DNA from: Pseudoscleropodium purum
Taxonomy: Eukaryota; Streptophyta; Bryopsida; Hypnales; Brachytheciaceae
Reading direction: 5' to 3'
DNA length: 64,000 bases
Assembly: GCA_963969395.1 (NCBI GenBank)
Contig: OZ017797.1
Location: 19,654,001-19,718,000 of the forward strand
Below are positions 10,504-20,790 of the stretch, in pieces (position 1 is the stretch's first letter; each line of letters opens with the position of its first letter). A model generated the notes under the pieces. That model was given only the letters and a program-made list of their open reading frames with translations. It was not told where the DNA came from and made no database searches. Both the position numbers and the translations under genes were made by a program.

Positions 10504-12236
10504 TTGAAGGGCGAGTTCTCGAAAGTTCTTGTGAGTACAACAGCTACGAACAACGCAGTAGAAGAACTGAAGTCAATGTTCAACACTTTCATGGGGAAAA
10601 TGAAGGACACTTCCCATGGAAGCCCCTCAACATCTAAGTCTCCTGTGGAGATTCAGACGTCCATTTTGCTTCAAGAGGGAGACAGAGCCGACTTAATGAC
10701 CGATCCTTGTCGAAAAAAAGTGCCCAGGTCTGAGTCACTTCCTCCTCCCGGCCCGTCGCAGACGACTAGTGCGGCTGAAGAACCGCTGCACTTGGAAGTG
10801 CAGTCACCCTTTGGAGAAGAAGGCAAGAAACAGGCACCCTGCGCCGGAGAGAAAGAGAGATCATCCCCGACCCCAATATGTCAAACTATGAGTCCAAAGC
10901 CGAAAACAACATTGAATCCGCGTATGAAGACTAGCATTCCGATGTGCAATGTGGACGAGACTATTTCGAAATGCACACAGGGAATTCCAAAGGTTGTACA
11001 AGGCAATGATTTCTTGGCCGACGCAAGCGACATCCCTGTAGACGGAATTGGCCAATGTCCTCCATCGGAAGTGCAAGATCGGGAGTTTGTGAATGTGGAC
11101 ACCAGCAAAGTGGACTCCGACACGCATATTACTGGCGGTGATGCAAGTAATATCGTGGATCTTGAAGAGGATGGAGAGAACAAAGTGGAGGACCCCAGAG
11201 AACTTGTGGAACCAATTGCTGCTCCAACCAAGTCTTCCCCTCCTAAGTAGAAGAAGGCAACAAAAGCAGTGGATGTGGTCCAAGTTGGGAAAAACATGGT
11301 GGACAACTCAGAGAAGGCAGTGGAAGCAAGTGGTGCTCCAACGAAATCTTCTCCAAAGAAGCAAAAGAAGCTAACGAAAGCATCCACTGAGGTAAATGCA
11401 GAGGCAGCACTCCCTAATTCTGGGTCAGATCAGGTGAGAGCTGCTTCGAATTTACGCATTGTACCCATCGAAAATGCAAAAGCTAAATTGCTAATTTTCA
11501 ACATTCATGGGACCTAGCTGGATTGTAGTCTGGCTGAGGAGAAGAATCCAAACTCTAGAATTAGGCCCACGTTGAGAACGAAGAGTAGGAGGGTATTTTT
11601 AAGACCATGGTTGCAACCCTTTTTGGCACGGTGCTTCTTTAATTTCACAGTGGGATTTTGGGGCAGTAAGAGTCAGTCTTACATGGAAGACATTGTGCCC
11701 ACAATGATAGAAAGGCAAAGACATTGTGACTTCAGTCCTCTCTTTGTGTGGGGTGGGAAGAAATGTGAGGCTTTACAGTTTGAGGGCGGCAAACCAATAG
11801 CTTGGGGGAAGCCTTTGTCAAAAGTTTACAGTGAATGGCCTCAATTTAGCCCCTCAAACACTGTGGTCGTTGACAACAATGCATCAAGAGTGTCATGCAA
11901 TCCGCAAGCCAATGTCGTCATCACCAGTGCGTTCTATGTTGCTGATTTGGAAAACTAGCTGATGACAACAATTACTTGAAGTCCACATTGTGGCCACTTT
12001 TGAAAGCTCTGTATGTCGCTACAGATGTGAAGGAGTTCCATGCACAAAATGCTTCACATGTGCAGAACAATGCAGTTCAAGGGCATGATTTGACACAGAA
12101 TTCAGATCTCAGTGACAATGCGCTTACAGAGGAAAGTGAGGGGACTTGTGGACCACAAGGTTCAAGCTCATTCGTGTCCCCTCACCTTCTAATTGTTTTC
12201 AATTCTAACAAAAAATTTGTGTGTATTTGTTGAAGG
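10504..12236 (+). pseudogene. FCP1-like (NLI-interacting factor type) HAD phosphatase domain carried by CACTA
   Basis: A single frame from 10504 to 11958 is broken by TAG at 11248-11250 and 11515-11517. The first 300 codons are low-complexity and charged (repeated KSSPPK/KSSPKK and EKAVEASGAPT). Next comes AKLLIFNIHGT-stop-LDCSL, in the position of the HAD nucleophile motif. The FCP1-homology pattern follows: FLRPWLQPFLARCFFNFTVG, FWGSK, PLFVWGGKKCEAL, LSKVYSEW and NTVVVDNNASRVSCNPQ. One lost base near 11950 moves the frame to ADDNNYLKSTLWPLLKAL, the expected C-terminal part. The nucleophile D-x-D-G-T reads N-I-H-G-T, so catalysis is unlikely even without the stops. It seems fused to, or spliced with, the transposon accessory protein. 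Confidence 0.65.
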
Positions 12237-12593
12237 CACGGAAAAGAGAGACAAGGGCAAAGACGACAATGGCAGAGGACAAGAACCGTGACTCTTCCAA
12301 AAAAAAGGTGAGATGTTGAAGCCTGAATGTGTTGGAGTACACAAATTTCATTCGGGGAATTAGAAGGCTGAGGTCAATGTTGTTTCAATTGTATGACTCA
12401 GGAATGACTGCCTAGTCATTTGGTAGTTGCATTATCCTCATCCAGTCCTCATATGTGACTCAACTAGGGAAGTTGTTAATCAATTTTCAGTTATTTATTG
12501 TATGAGTGACTACATTGGCAATGAGAAGTATGTTTTGAAGGTCCCACGAGCAGGAGTACTTCCTGTATCTAACAAAACAAATCTATCTTTCAG

Positions 12594-12860
12594 CTCAACT
12601 TGTATGACAATGTGTACCTTGTCAATCCATGATCCACTCGGCAGAAGGTGGCTTTGGGAAGAATCAGCGGTATAGGAGGGATAGATAAGTTCCATGGCAT
12701 GCTCATTCTAGATGGTTGGTTTAGAGTGGACGTGCGGGAGGTTTTGCAACCGAAGGTGTTGTTGATGTTTCCTAAGCCGAAGGCTGACCAAGAAGTAATG
12801 CACGACGTTCAAGGTGGAAACGTCATTTGGGATTCCAAGTACATAAAGTTGAACCCATGA
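12594..12860 (+). pseudogene. Tnp1/En/Spm-like domain exon of the CACTA gene
   Basis: After a CTATCTTTCAG acceptor the frame reads NLYDNVYLVNP, TGA at 12636-12638, then STRQKVALGRISGIGGIDKF, DGWFRVDVREVLQPKVLLMF and GGNVIWDSKYIKL, ending at a TGA at 12858-12860. The pattern of a V-x-L-(V/T) strand, then (V/L)AxGxI and a later hydrophobic V-x-V segment, resembles the Tnp1-type C-terminal domain of plant transposon proteins. CGA in place of TGA would restore the frame. A related pattern occurs at the start of the DUF7869 gene at 31.1 kb. Confidence 0.5.
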
Positions 12861-13289
12861 GATTACTTCGCTACTGGTGTAAGTGTAGTATAACATTTGC
12901 ATGCAAGACTGATAGCCCTCTATAGTACAGAATTGTCGTACTTCTAAAGGAAGAGGGCACGTATTTTGATTTTAGAGTGGTCAATGCCTTGAATTCTCAC
13001 AAAACCTTGTGTATAATAATTCAGAGAAATGCAATCATAGATGTAGACATTGACAAAATGCTTTAGTTGTCTTCCATTTTGTAATGGTATGTGCATCCAT
13101 TGCTTGTACAACTATTTTTCTTCTCAATAGTTTTCATGTTGGTTGGCTTACTTGGCTATCAATTTTCTATCATTTTCATGAAAGCAAATGCTGAGCTATA
13201 CAACCACATCGTACTAAAACAGCTTCTAAGCTTCATTACGTTATCAACCCTAGTATTGAAATATAACCGAGATGCAACTCAGGTGCAAC

Positions 13290-16200
13290 TGTCGCAGCAC
13301 AGGGCAGGTCAATTCCCCATTATACTCACAAAAATCGCTCTAGAGTATAACTAAGTGACTCTAAAGATCGAACCCACGAGATCCTGTGAAGTATCTAGCT
13401 CTATTAAACAGTTAAGCTCAGTCAGTATGCCAATCTTACTTTCCGGTCCTAGATCTAGAACTAGAAATACCACCACACCGGATAACTATAGACCGGATTA
13501 CCCCTTCTTCCGGTCCTACTAACTATCCGGTCCATACAAATACCCAAATCCCAGGATCTCACAACTTCCGATCCTGGAAATCCGTCCTGACCAATCCGGT
13601 CCGGATGGTCATCATGTATCCGTAATCCTATCCGGTTTAGTTTTGCCTCTCTTTCACCATCAGAGGGGTCGCCGCTTAATTTTGAGAGTGGTAGGCCCAC
13701 CACTCCTTCCGTGACTTATAGTGGCTGAAGACCCACTGTCCTACTTCCTAAACGCCTAAGCTAATCCGGATCCGGTTTGGTCCTTCACAACAACCCAGAT
13801 AGCAATCCGGGTTGTAGGTCACACAAAGACCCCACACTCGACCCTCTCGTACTACAACGACCTTGATGCTACTTCCGATCCGTGCGAAGACAGGTGGTTA
13901 CAAGTGCACCCGTCCGTTCCAACATCAACTAAAGTTCTTCCGTTACCCATACGGGTGGTGAGACCTCACAGGAGATCGGACACTCGACCGGATTTCCCAC
14001 CCGGGAGTTCTAGCGCAGCTAAGGAATCCCTCCCTACCCGCCTAGTCTAACAACGGCTTTCTCACCCGGAATCTCAAACTCTAGACGTGCTAAGGAACTA
14101 AGTTCACTCCCAACTCTTCGATACCTACTCACATGCACCTAGGATCGGAAAATAAACACCAAGGGGAGAAATCACTCACAAATCGGCTCGTACTATCCTA
14201 ACTCCACATCATACAATCTTGTCGCGTTGGAGAGAGACACACAATGAGGAGAAAAAAAAGGTACAAGAAGTTTGCAAAATGAAAAACTCCCAATTCCCAT
14301 CGCGGGAACCGATTTATATACAAAGGGTAAAAACCCTAAAAGCACAAAAAGGAGCGGAAAACCCGTAGGGGTCCGCCGCCACCCTAATCTAACTTCCGGT
14401 CTAACCTAATACTGTTGAGCCGGATCCGGATTCGGATCCGCTCCTACTCCTAACTGAAATCCAAAATCCTATCTATCCTACAACTCTGGATCCTATTGTC
14501 GGGCTTCCAATCTCCGGGACTAGCTCCTCGAAGACTTCACTCAAATTCCGGACCCGTTCCCCCTCCGCAGGATTAGATCCGGGTAGAGACTCCAAGTCGA
14601 TGGTGATATCCGGTCTCGTGCCCGGAGTTCCAGTCCGTGCAGACTTCTTGGACTCAGGAGTCCAATCCTTCCTATCCTTCGCAATAGTCGCGTCCGGAAA
14701 GAGATCCGGTAGCGAGATATCCGAAAGATGAATCCCTTTGTCGCACGTCGCTCCAGTCAGCTTCCGGTTGCTTTCCTCGATCCGGTCCGCAGCCTTCCGC
14801 CCCTCCACCATTGCCGTCTCCATCTGCTCAGCGAAGTCGGCGAGAATCCGGACCATCCGGGAACCGGATAGTTTCTTCTCTTCGTGGATCTTCTCGTCGA
14901 AGAGCTTCGCTTTGGCGGCGGCCGTTCCAGTCTCTCCCAGGACCGCCTTGATCTGCTCGGCTATCTTCCGAGTCTCCTCCGCCATCTCCCGGGCGGCCGT
15001 CACGTCTTCCCGATAGGCAAAAAGAGTTGCCTTCAGGTTATCCACCTCCTCCTGCAACCGGCGGATCTCTGCTTCCTGCTTCCAGGTCTCTTCCGGATTG
15101 GTGATGCACTTCGCCACCTGTTCCGCCAACTTGCTGTCCGGTGGCGCACCTACCAACTTGCCGATCGCCGCAAGCGTCCTGTGCTTGACCTCCCAATCCG
15201 CCCTGATGTTGTAGAGGACATTGATCAGACCGTTGAACGGATCTTGCATTTCCGGGTCTCCCCCGGAAACAGTCTTCTCGGCTTCCGGTTTCTCTTCCGG
15301 GGCCAGTCTGTCTTGACCGGGAGGCGTCCCGCGCTTGTGTGGAGGCGTCAACTTCTATCGCTTGATCGGCGGCATCGGCTCCTCCTCTTCCTCGCTGGAC
15401 TCCCGGTCTGACCCGGAATCGGATTCGGCCTCGTCATCCATTTCCGACTCCCCATACTTCAGGAGGACTTCCTGAGTTTTCCACACCTTCTCCTCCATGT
15501 CAGTGAGGACTTGGTGTTCTCGATAGAGGTAGAAGAGGTAAGGGCACACTAGAGTGGCCCTTTTCTTCCCAACCCTACTAACGAGCTGGGCCACGAGATC
15601 GGAAATGATCCGTGCCCAGTCCACTTTCCGGGTACCACTGAGGGCACCGAAAATGGTGTTGCCGAGGGTGATCGTCACCCTGGTCGGCTTTTCCGGGTGA
15701 AGAACCGGAACCAGGAATTGCAGGAGCCGACGGTGTCGGTCATCCACGCAATCCTCGACCGCGTATCCGTCCTTCGGGTTGACAGCTCCCTGGAACTTCC
15801 CTCGGACAAACTCATCCTTCTGGTTCGCCATCCCTAAACCTCCTGCCCGGAAACCGTAAACCGCTCTCCACATTCCCTCGTTCCAGTTGACGGGAGTTCC
15901 TCTCACGGTGTTGTCAAACTGATTGGACAGCTTTCCGAGGAGCTCCTTGACCATTCTCTCCTCCCTAAAACCCCAGGGTTTCTCGGCAAACCCGAGGCAA
16001 CCCATGGATTTGAGATCCTCCATGAGTTCAGACTTTTCCGGCTCTTTGGAGGGAATAACCGGAATGACTTTCCGGAGTTTCACCTCGCCTCCAGAGGGAC
16101 TTGCTGGTCTCGACCTACGTAGCGGCGGCATTCCCACTCCAATCTATCTCACTCTCTCCTAGCCGCATGTCCCGTTCCTCACGTTCTCTCTCCGATCTCA

Positions 16201-16568
16201 ACCGGAATCAAAACGAACAGAACACAAACGCACAAACGCCAAAAACTCAACCGCGCACGCTCAAGGTCGAGTTTCTAAAAGGGGGTGCAACAGTGAAAGC
16301 TCCTCCTTTTATAGTCCCTGGACCCTTTCCGGTTTGTCATCATGAATCCGGTTCATCATCATAATCCGGTCCTAGACCTAATCCGTGTTGCATTCCGTTT
16401 CCGTCGTTAGTTACTCCTTACCGGATTAGATCCAAGAAGCCCACTACTTCTCGTTCCGTGCTAATTTTGAGTTTTCCTTCTCCACCTTATCGGATCCGGT
16501 TCCCTAATGACTAGTTTCCGTTCCTATTTTGGTGTATACTAAGAAAATCAAAATTTTAAGTTGCGACA
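13290..16568 (-). mobile_element. GC-rich TIR element copy 2, 3279 bp, with 5-bp TSD, nested in the CACTA element
   Basis: The termini are TGTCGCAGC and GTTGCGACA (8 of 9 bases complementary), flanked by GCAAC at 13285-13289 and 16569-16573. It is the longer relative of 2291-4067 and holds the ORF at 14473-16131 on -. The composition is much richer in GC than its surroundings, and TCCGG/CCGGA recurs throughout, including non-coding parts. There are no long terminal direct repeats. The TG...CA ends and 5-bp duplication fit an integrase-type insertion such as a solo LTR, but the length and the encoded protein are unusual for that. Confidence 0.8.
14473..16131 (-). pseudogene. Plant transposon-associated ORF with coiled coil, one amber stop
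   Basis: The ATG at 16131 opens a frame of about 258 codons to TAG at 15355-15357. The same frame then continues for about 294 more codons to 14473. The first part has an alpha/beta domain of the kind found in putative plant transposon or retroelement proteins, with RGTPVNWNEGMW early, VDWARIISDLVAQLVSRVGK later and CPYLFYLYREHQVL near its end. An acidic Ser/Glu/Asp tail follows. The second part holds a long coiled coil (WKQEAEIRRLQEEVDNLKAT) and a Ser/Pro-rich tail. CAG in place of TAG would give one protein of about 550 residues. No polymerase, integrase or DDE domain is seen, so the element would need help in trans. Confidence 0.6.
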
Positions 16569-16573
16569 GCAAC

Positions 16574-17071
16574 TGCAGTAGCACTAAAGCATAGGAGACT
16601 AACTATTGTTTAACTACCACTTCACTAAGCTGCAGTTGCAATTGCAACAATACACAATGATATGACTGTAGTTCAACTGAATCCCTACTAGGGAATAACT
16701 GCACCAGAACTTGTTGTCCATCTAAACGTTTGAACATTGGATTGAACCGCCTACCAACAATTGCCATGTGGACTAAGTGGGGCCCACCATCAGAATTCGA
16801 CTACAGTGGGACTAAAAAATGACTACACTATGACTAACGAACCCAAGTGCCACGTCATGCAGACCTGAACACGTCAGAGGCCATGTAGGAATAATTCATC
16901 CAAAACTTTCCTTGTACGATGATGGATGGTGATATTAAGAATGCAGTCATGTCCTAAAGGACTCGTCCACAATGATTGCAGAGCCCCATTTTTACAAGCA
17001 GTCTAATATGTCCGAAATGACTGAAAACGTAGTCATTTACGTAGTCATAGAATGCCTATATTCTTGTAGTG
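16574..17071. repeat. CACTA right subterminal and terminal region
   Basis: The last 500 bases of the CACTA element are densely packed with ATGACT/AGTCAT motifs (near 16660, 16816, 16829, 16945, 17018, 17034 and 17045). They end in TTCTTGTAGTG at 17061-17071, the complement of CACTACAAGAA. Repeated short motifs next to the terminus are typical binding sites for CACTA accessory proteins. Confidence 0.6.
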
Positions 17072-18268
17072 TTTGTGGCATTGTTTATGTGTTAAATTTA
17101 AAGAAATATTGGAACTGATTACTTGTATACCTATATTGAAATTTGTTGTAACTTTTGAATGAGAAGCCAACATTTTCCTAGACTTTATTAAACTCTAAGA
17201 AGTTTAATTACTTTAAACTCAAAGAACATTTGGATACAGAAAATATCCAAGTATTAACTCATTATCCAACTGTTGACTCATTATTTAATGAGTTAATGGA
17301 TTAAATGAATGTAGTATTAGACCATGACGGTGTCAAAAATACAAGAGAGTTTTCAAACTGTGCTTTAATTTATGTTTTGTATAAAATTCTAATAGCTGTG
17401 AATTTTTACCTAACATAAAAATAATGAATAGATGTAAGGCTCTTTTCTAAAACTTCAAATCTTTTGTCTTTGATACTTATAACCATTTTTTTTTCTAACG
17501 ATAAATTATGACTTGGAATAGATTTTTTCTTAATTAATCTAATTTTTAGATAATCTAAAAGGAGAAATGCAAGACTTCGAGCCTTTAATGTTTTAAATTT
17601 TTAAGTTTTTTTACATCAATGCAAAGAAAAAGAAAGAAAAAAAAGGACCGGCTTTCACATCAAGTAAATTAAACTTCTAGAAGTTAGGAAGTGCCTTTAA
17701 TATGAAGTTAATGAAACAAAATTAGGACATGTGGTGTAGACAGTCTTCTATTGAATCTAAAGAAAATCAAGACAATTTGAAAATTCTAAACCCTCAAAAG
17801 GCACTTTGTTGTTTTCCTAAAGACCTACAAAAACCTACATTTAACCATAGAATTTTTTACTAGGATCCATGTTGAACAAGATAATTAAAGTTCATACATT
17901 GTTATTAGCAAAGTAACTATTATAAATATGAATATTAAAGTATAGACTTTACTATAAAGTATTAGGTCAATGATTCTATTATGATATCAGACATTTAACA
18001 CCAAATTCATAATGTACCATAATTGATACATGATTGTTGAAGTGTTGAATATGTATTTTGTGATTTCTGTAGACAGTGACACATGATAATTTCTGAAATT
18101 CCTACAAGTCACTTACTACACTAATCTTCAAAAAAGATGTGACAGCAAGTAATGACACATGAGTATATTTTGAATTTTTTATATAATAAGTGTGACTATT
18201 TTAAAAAATTGGATGTTAGTGCACTTACAATTCGTGTTATTTTTTGCAATATCGTAAGCAAACTGCCC
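17072..18268. other. AT-rich spacer, no gene seen
   Basis: About 1.2 kb of AT-rich sequence between the CACTA right end and kinase element copy 2. No ORF over 60 codons of interest, no clear repeat and no recognisable terminus were seen. Confidence 0.5.
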
Positions 18269-18413
18269 CAGGGTTGACACGACGTCCGGACGCGGACATT
18301 GTGTCCACAGCATCCGCCGGGACCGCCCCGTCCGCCTGTCACCCCGTCCGCCCCGTCCGCTTTGACGGCCCTATTTCCCCCGACCGCCCTACCCAAACTG
18401 CCCCGCGGTCACT
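18269..18413. repeat. GC-rich 3' terminal island of kinase element copy 2
   Basis: A block of CCGTCCGCC and CCCCGTCCGC repeats beginning with CAGGGTTGACACGACGTCC. AAACTGCCCC occurs both just outside the terminus (18260) and inside the island (18394), so the exact outer border is uncertain by a few bases. Confidence 0.65.
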
Positions 18414-18746
18414 CCCTTAATCTTTAAACAATTTCAAAGATTATAAAGTTTGACCATGAGCCCATGATAGTCTTAAAACTATGAAAAAATTCCAATTCAT
18501 TTTCAAAAGGCAAACTAAAAAAGTTTGTGACTTCAAATATATATATATACTATTTAAAAAATCAAGATCAACACAAATACAAACATAATCAATATGGGCA
18601 AAATGTATTCAATTTAATGTAGAATACCATACATTGTGCACATTTGGCTAATTGCACATATAATTTTTTTCATTCCAACTCTATATTTCTAAACTAATTT
18701 TTAATGCCTATATAACCTATTCAACTACTACTTCTGCACTACTAAT

Positions 18747-20237
18747 CTAATATAAATGGCGGAAATGTTCATCTGGCATCGACCAACAATATGTATTAAA
18801 AAATCGCGTAATCACATGGGCCAAACTAGTATTTTCATCGTCAGTCTTCAAAGAAATGCACTTCAAGTAAGCATAAAACATTTTTGCAAAGTCATGAAAG
18901 GCAAATTGTGTCGCACTAGGTGTTTTTCGTAGCACGTTGAAATACGCCTCTGACATGTTGTTTCCATTCATCCGTCGAGCAATTTTTCGAATGGCATACT
19001 CTTCCGACTTACGTGAATACATCGGAATGACTTCCACATCTGCACCTGCTTTATGCAAATATGCAATACGTGGATCTACCCACCATCTCCTCTACAAAGT
19101 CTGTTTCATCTCATTTGATGTAAATGTGTACAAAGACTTCATTGGCTAAGAAGCTAAGGTGGTCATGCCCCAATCGCAAACTCCAATGTACACACGTGAC
19201 TCATCCTCTAGAAAATGCAACAAAATGTTGTCCGGAGAAAGATCATTGTGCAAATGTCCAGCAAGATGCACTGCATACATTATATGCATAAACGCCCATG
19301 TCAACTCCGTGCGCTTCTTCCGATATCGTCCTAAATGGTGAGCTTTTACAACCTCCTCTTCGATTGGATTCGTATACATCAAACGGATTTGAATGTTGTT
19401 TGGAAAGTCCTTATCCATATTCAACATTTGTCGAAGAGTTCCACCATTCCACCAATACGCATAACCTTCACACGTCGTTCCGTGCACCGCAGCAAACCGT
19501 ATCACACCCACGTGTAGAATTCGAACAACCATTGATTCGTTTTGATGTTCTAGCTTTGCAAGATCAGGTCGAGTTTGGTGGTGAATGGATTTCTTTGCCG
19601 CAAATTCCCAATAAGGAAGTATTCCTGGACATCCTTCAATATGAACCTTTCGAATCGTTGCATATCCACCTCTCATTGTTCTATCATCAACAGCAATCAC
19701 GCGTGCTGTATCTGGAAGTGCTATGAGGTGCCGTTTGGTCCTTTTTGCTTCAGCAACTCCATCATTGCTTTTCCACCAACCAATTGAACCAACTCGATTG
19801 TGTTTTTTGGCGAATGGAGCACATCGCCCCCTAAACAAGTCCGCTTTCAGAATCACTCCTTCAAACTGGGCATCATTGGGTCGATATTCCTTGTCATATT
19901 TAACCAAAATGACTTTGGAATTCCACAAAGTGTCATGAACCTTGTTCTCCAAACATTTGGTGAAGTATGTTTTATGCATTTCATCATGCCACTTCGCCAC
20001 ATTCAATGCATCCAATAGCATCTGTGTCATGTCTACCTTGAATTTAGACACGCACTCCTCTTGATATCTGATGTACTTATTGTTTAAAGACAATGTTGAT
20101 CCTGATTCATAAAATTGAACGATGCACTCAATCATGAATTTTTTGCATTCCTCCGAAGGACTTTGACGAGCTACTTCCAAGTTTGATGGTCCCTCTCTAT
20201 GTTTAAGCTTCGCAACCTTCTTCTTCCCCTTCGTCAT
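18747..20237 (-). pseudogene. Transposon-borne protein kinase ORF, copy 2, two amber stops
   Basis: From ATG at 20237 the frame is open for 363 codons to TAG at 19146-19148, continues to a second TAG shared with copy 1, and then to the end at 18747, about 495 codons in all. It shows the intact domain order: a basic start, an unrecognised region of about 150 residues, a glycine-rich loop GGYATIRKV, FAAKKS with the likely ATP-binding Lys, HLHNDLSPDNILLH as catalytic loop, and VCDWG in place of DFG. The Mg-binding Asp is thus kept with Phe changed to Trp. At the first TAG copy 1 reads CAG, a direct view of a C to T change in a CHG context. The second TAG predates the separation of the copies or is the true end, with a decayed extension behind it. 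Confidence 0.7.
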
Positions 20238-20429
20238 CGTGACAAATGAAATTGATATAGATCAAATTTTTTAATTTGAAATTGAATTCACGCACAAGTG
20301 TCCAAAAAATTGGCAACAAGGAGGCCCCAATAAACCACTCTTGCCTTGCCTCGGAAAGGAGCCAATGGAGGATGAACCACCAAGCTCTCCGCTCCACCTT
20401 GCATTCACAAGGGGTAAAGCAAAAGTGAC

Positions 20430-20790
20430 AATGCGGACGGCCTTAAACCGTCTGCCCGATCGGACGGGCCGGCGGTGGCGAACGGATCGGCCGTCCGCCT
20501 CCCTGAAACCCTAGAGCCCCGTCCGCCCGATCGGACGGTCCGGGGGGGCGGACGCATCGCCGTAACGGAGCGGACGGGTATCGGGGCAGACGGGGCGGTC
20601 AAGGTAGACGCCGGATCCGACGGACAGGGCGGACGCCGGATCCGGCGGACGGGTATCGGGGCGGACAGGGTGGACGGCGGATCCAACGGACAGGGCGGAC
20701 GGGGCGGATGGCGGACAGGTATCAGGGCGGACGGGGGTCTAGGCAGATGGGACGGACGGGTTCGAGGGCGGACGGGGCGGTTTGACCCTA
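20430..20790. repeat. GC-rich 5' terminal island of kinase element copy 2
   Basis: The longest of the six islands. It has about 360 bases of near-tandem GGGCGGACGG, GGATCCGGCGGACGG and CGATCGGACGG units, probably subterminal repeats. The outermost bases read GGTTTGACCCTA, a possible degenerate terminus. Confidence 0.65.

Larger units (their letters stand above)
5615..17071. mobile_element. CACTA (En/Spm-type) transposon, left end lost, with nested insertion
   Basis: The right terminus, read inward from 17071, is CACTACAAGAATAT, typical of plant CACTA elements. It is followed by several ATGACTACG subterminal repeats. Inside are TNP2/DUF4216-like exons on - (5615-6713), a Transposase_24-like exon on + (9020-9977), an FCP1-like phosphatase region (10504-12236) and a Tnp1-like exon (12594-12860). 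The motif AGTCATT or its complement AATGACT recurs through the introns and spacers from about 6.06 to 17.05 kb, which ties the parts together. No left CACTA end is visible. The left side stops abruptly at the kinase element within the DUF4216 frame. Nearly every coding part has in-frame stops, so this copy is dead. Confidence 0.7.
18269..20790 (-). mobile_element. Kinase-bearing transposon, copy 2 (no nested insertion)
   Basis: It is the inverse-orientation relative of 1404-5614 without the internal insertion, so it shows the parental structure: GC-rich 5' island, AT-rich leader, kinase ORF, AT-rich 3' region and GC-rich 3' island. Its 3' end reads CAGGGTTGACACGACGTCC inward from 18269. The outer 5' sequence reads TAGGGTCAAACCG inward from about 20790, an imperfect inverted match. 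An 8-bp target duplication could not be confirmed. Confidence 0.65.
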
